Of a stretch of DNA of 5,022 nucleotides, positions 4,470 through 5,022 are shown piece after piece. The notes under the pieces were generated by a model. That model was given only the letters and a program-made list of their open reading frames with translations, was not told the DNA's origin and made no database searches. Source of the DNA: JAHRAH01 sp051009015 (GTDB lineage: Bacteria; Pseudomonadota; Gammaproteobacteria; Tethybacterales; Persebacteraceae); assembly GCA_051009015.1 (NCBI GenBank), contig JBPCWZ010000078.1, positions 1 through 5,022 of the forward strand, written 5' to 3'. Numbering within the stretch: the stretch's first letter is position 1; each line of letters begins with the position of its first letter. The translations under genes were made by a program, and so were the position numbers.

Positions 4470-5022
4470 TTATTTTTTGGCTTTGTGGGCGGCGTCTCGC
4501 TGGCGGAGAATGTTGAGTTTTTCTTTTATCTTTGCTTCCAACCCGCGCCCGCTTGGCTCATAATATCGCAACGGCGACATTCCTTCCGGAAAGTAGTTCT
4601 CCCCTGCGGCATATCCGCCTTCTTCGTCATGCGCATAGCGGTAGTTTTTGCCTTTGCCGGTTTGTCGGGCGAGTTTTGTCGGGGCGTTGCACAAGTGCGG
4701 CGGAACTTCGCGCGAGCGGTCGTTTTTGACATAACGCCGCATTTTGCCAAAAGCCGTATAAACCGCATTGCTCTTTGGCGCGCATGCCAAATACACCGCC
4801 GCTTGCGCAAGCGCCAACTCTCCTTCCGGCGAACCCAGCCGCCGGTAGGCGCGCTCGGCGGCAAGACAAAGCGCAAGCGCGCCCGGTTCCGCCAAGCCGA
4901 TATCTTCGCTTGCCATTCGGCTCAGCCGCCGCGCGATATAAAGCGGGTCGCAACCGCCATCCAACATCCGGCAAAGCCAGTAAAGCGCGGCATCCGGGTC
5001 GGAACCGCGTATTGATTTGTGC
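4470..5022 (-). CDS. rarA: RarA (MgsA) replication-associated recombination AAA+ ATPase, C-terminal 183 aa
   Basis: The reading frame is open to the window edge, so the N-terminal AAA+ module (Walker A and B) lies outside. The visible part starts HKSIRGSDPDAALYW, a hallmark of RarA/MgsA/WRNIP1 proteins. It continues through GGCDPLYIARRL, RMASEDIGLAEP, GSPEGELALAQAAVYLACAPKS, VPPHLCNAPTKL, YRYAHDEEGGYAAGENYFPEGM and a final GRGLEAKIKEKL helix. This covers the C-terminal tetramerisation domain. Family members are about 430-450 aa, so some 60 percent is missing from the window. RarA acts at stalled or gapped replication forks with SSB and the RecA pathway. No motif looks broken. The first ATG in the visible part (4967) is internal, not the start. 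The gene ends in TAA after a Lys-rich tail, followed at once by a dRS3-like palindrome. Confidence 0.96.
   Translation of the reverse strand, partial: HKSIRGSDPDAALYWLCRMLDGGCDPLYIARRLSRMASEDIGLAEPGALALCLAAERAYRRLGSPEGELALAQAAVYLACAPKSNAVYTAFGKMRRYVKNDRSREVPPHLCNAPTKLARQTGKGKNYRYAHDEEGGYAAGENYFPEGMSPLRYYEPSGRGLEAKIKEKLNILRQRDAAHKAKK

Noticed and set aside
4085..4563. Short frames with peptides like ALPCAITFRPYRAL in the rarA-ank3 gap
   Set aside because: They translate the GCCCTGTAAGGGC hairpin repeats on either strand and have no start signals.

Overview
The window looks like bacterial chromosome from a Pseudomonadota-type organism. This is inferred from the RarA sequence, the clear Shine-Dalgarno sites, and dispersed short palindromes of the ATTCCC-N8-GGGAAT kind known from Neisseria and other proteobacteria; the exact taxon cannot be named. 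All four recognisable genes lie on the minus strand. In transcription order they are the 3' end of rarA (4470-5022, cut by the window edge) and three ankyrin-repeat protein genes (ank3, 4013-3384, with a severed tail to 3246; ank2, 2976-1633; ank1, 1441-41). The plus strand carries only antisense shadows of the ankyrin repeats.

ank1 and ank2 are collinear tandem paralogues. Each has an unusually long hydrophobic leader of about 56 residues ending at a plausible AFA|A signal-peptidase site, nine ankyrin repeats, a degenerate C-terminal cap and a short tail holding the only two cysteines of the mature protein. Their promoter, 5'UTR and leader are almost identical, while the ankyrin domains have clearly diverged. 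ank3 is a different design: one N-terminal membrane anchor followed by strictly periodic 33-residue (99-bp) repeats. It is interrupted by an in-frame TAA exactly where the preceding repeat has CAA (Gln). The 45 codons after this stop still encode a good ankyrin half-repeat and a cap resembling that of ank1, so ank3 looks recently truncated by one C-to-T change. All three ank genes share a related promoter/5'UTR element containing an extended -10 (TGCTATTAT).

The intergenic regions are packed with repeats. Between rarA and ank3 (4014-4469, no gene) lies a large inverted repeat (4170-4406) built from smaller hairpins, with one compensatory base-pair change between its arms, followed by another hairpin and a dRS3-like palindrome. 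Between ank3 and ank2 (2977-3245) is an array of about 18-bp units ending in a complete dRS3-like palindrome. Between ank2 and ank1 (1442-1632) are the ank1 promoter and a degenerate palindrome of the same family. Thus every gap between genes in the window holds one such palindrome.

The overall picture is a small duplicating family of exported or envelope-anchored ankyrin proteins with a constant promoter-leader cassette and changing binding domains, next to a housekeeping gene. Ankyrin proteins of this type often mediate protein-protein contacts, including with host proteins in symbionts and pathogens, but no partner can be deduced here. I see no complete mobile element, RNA gene, CRISPR array or obvious defence system.
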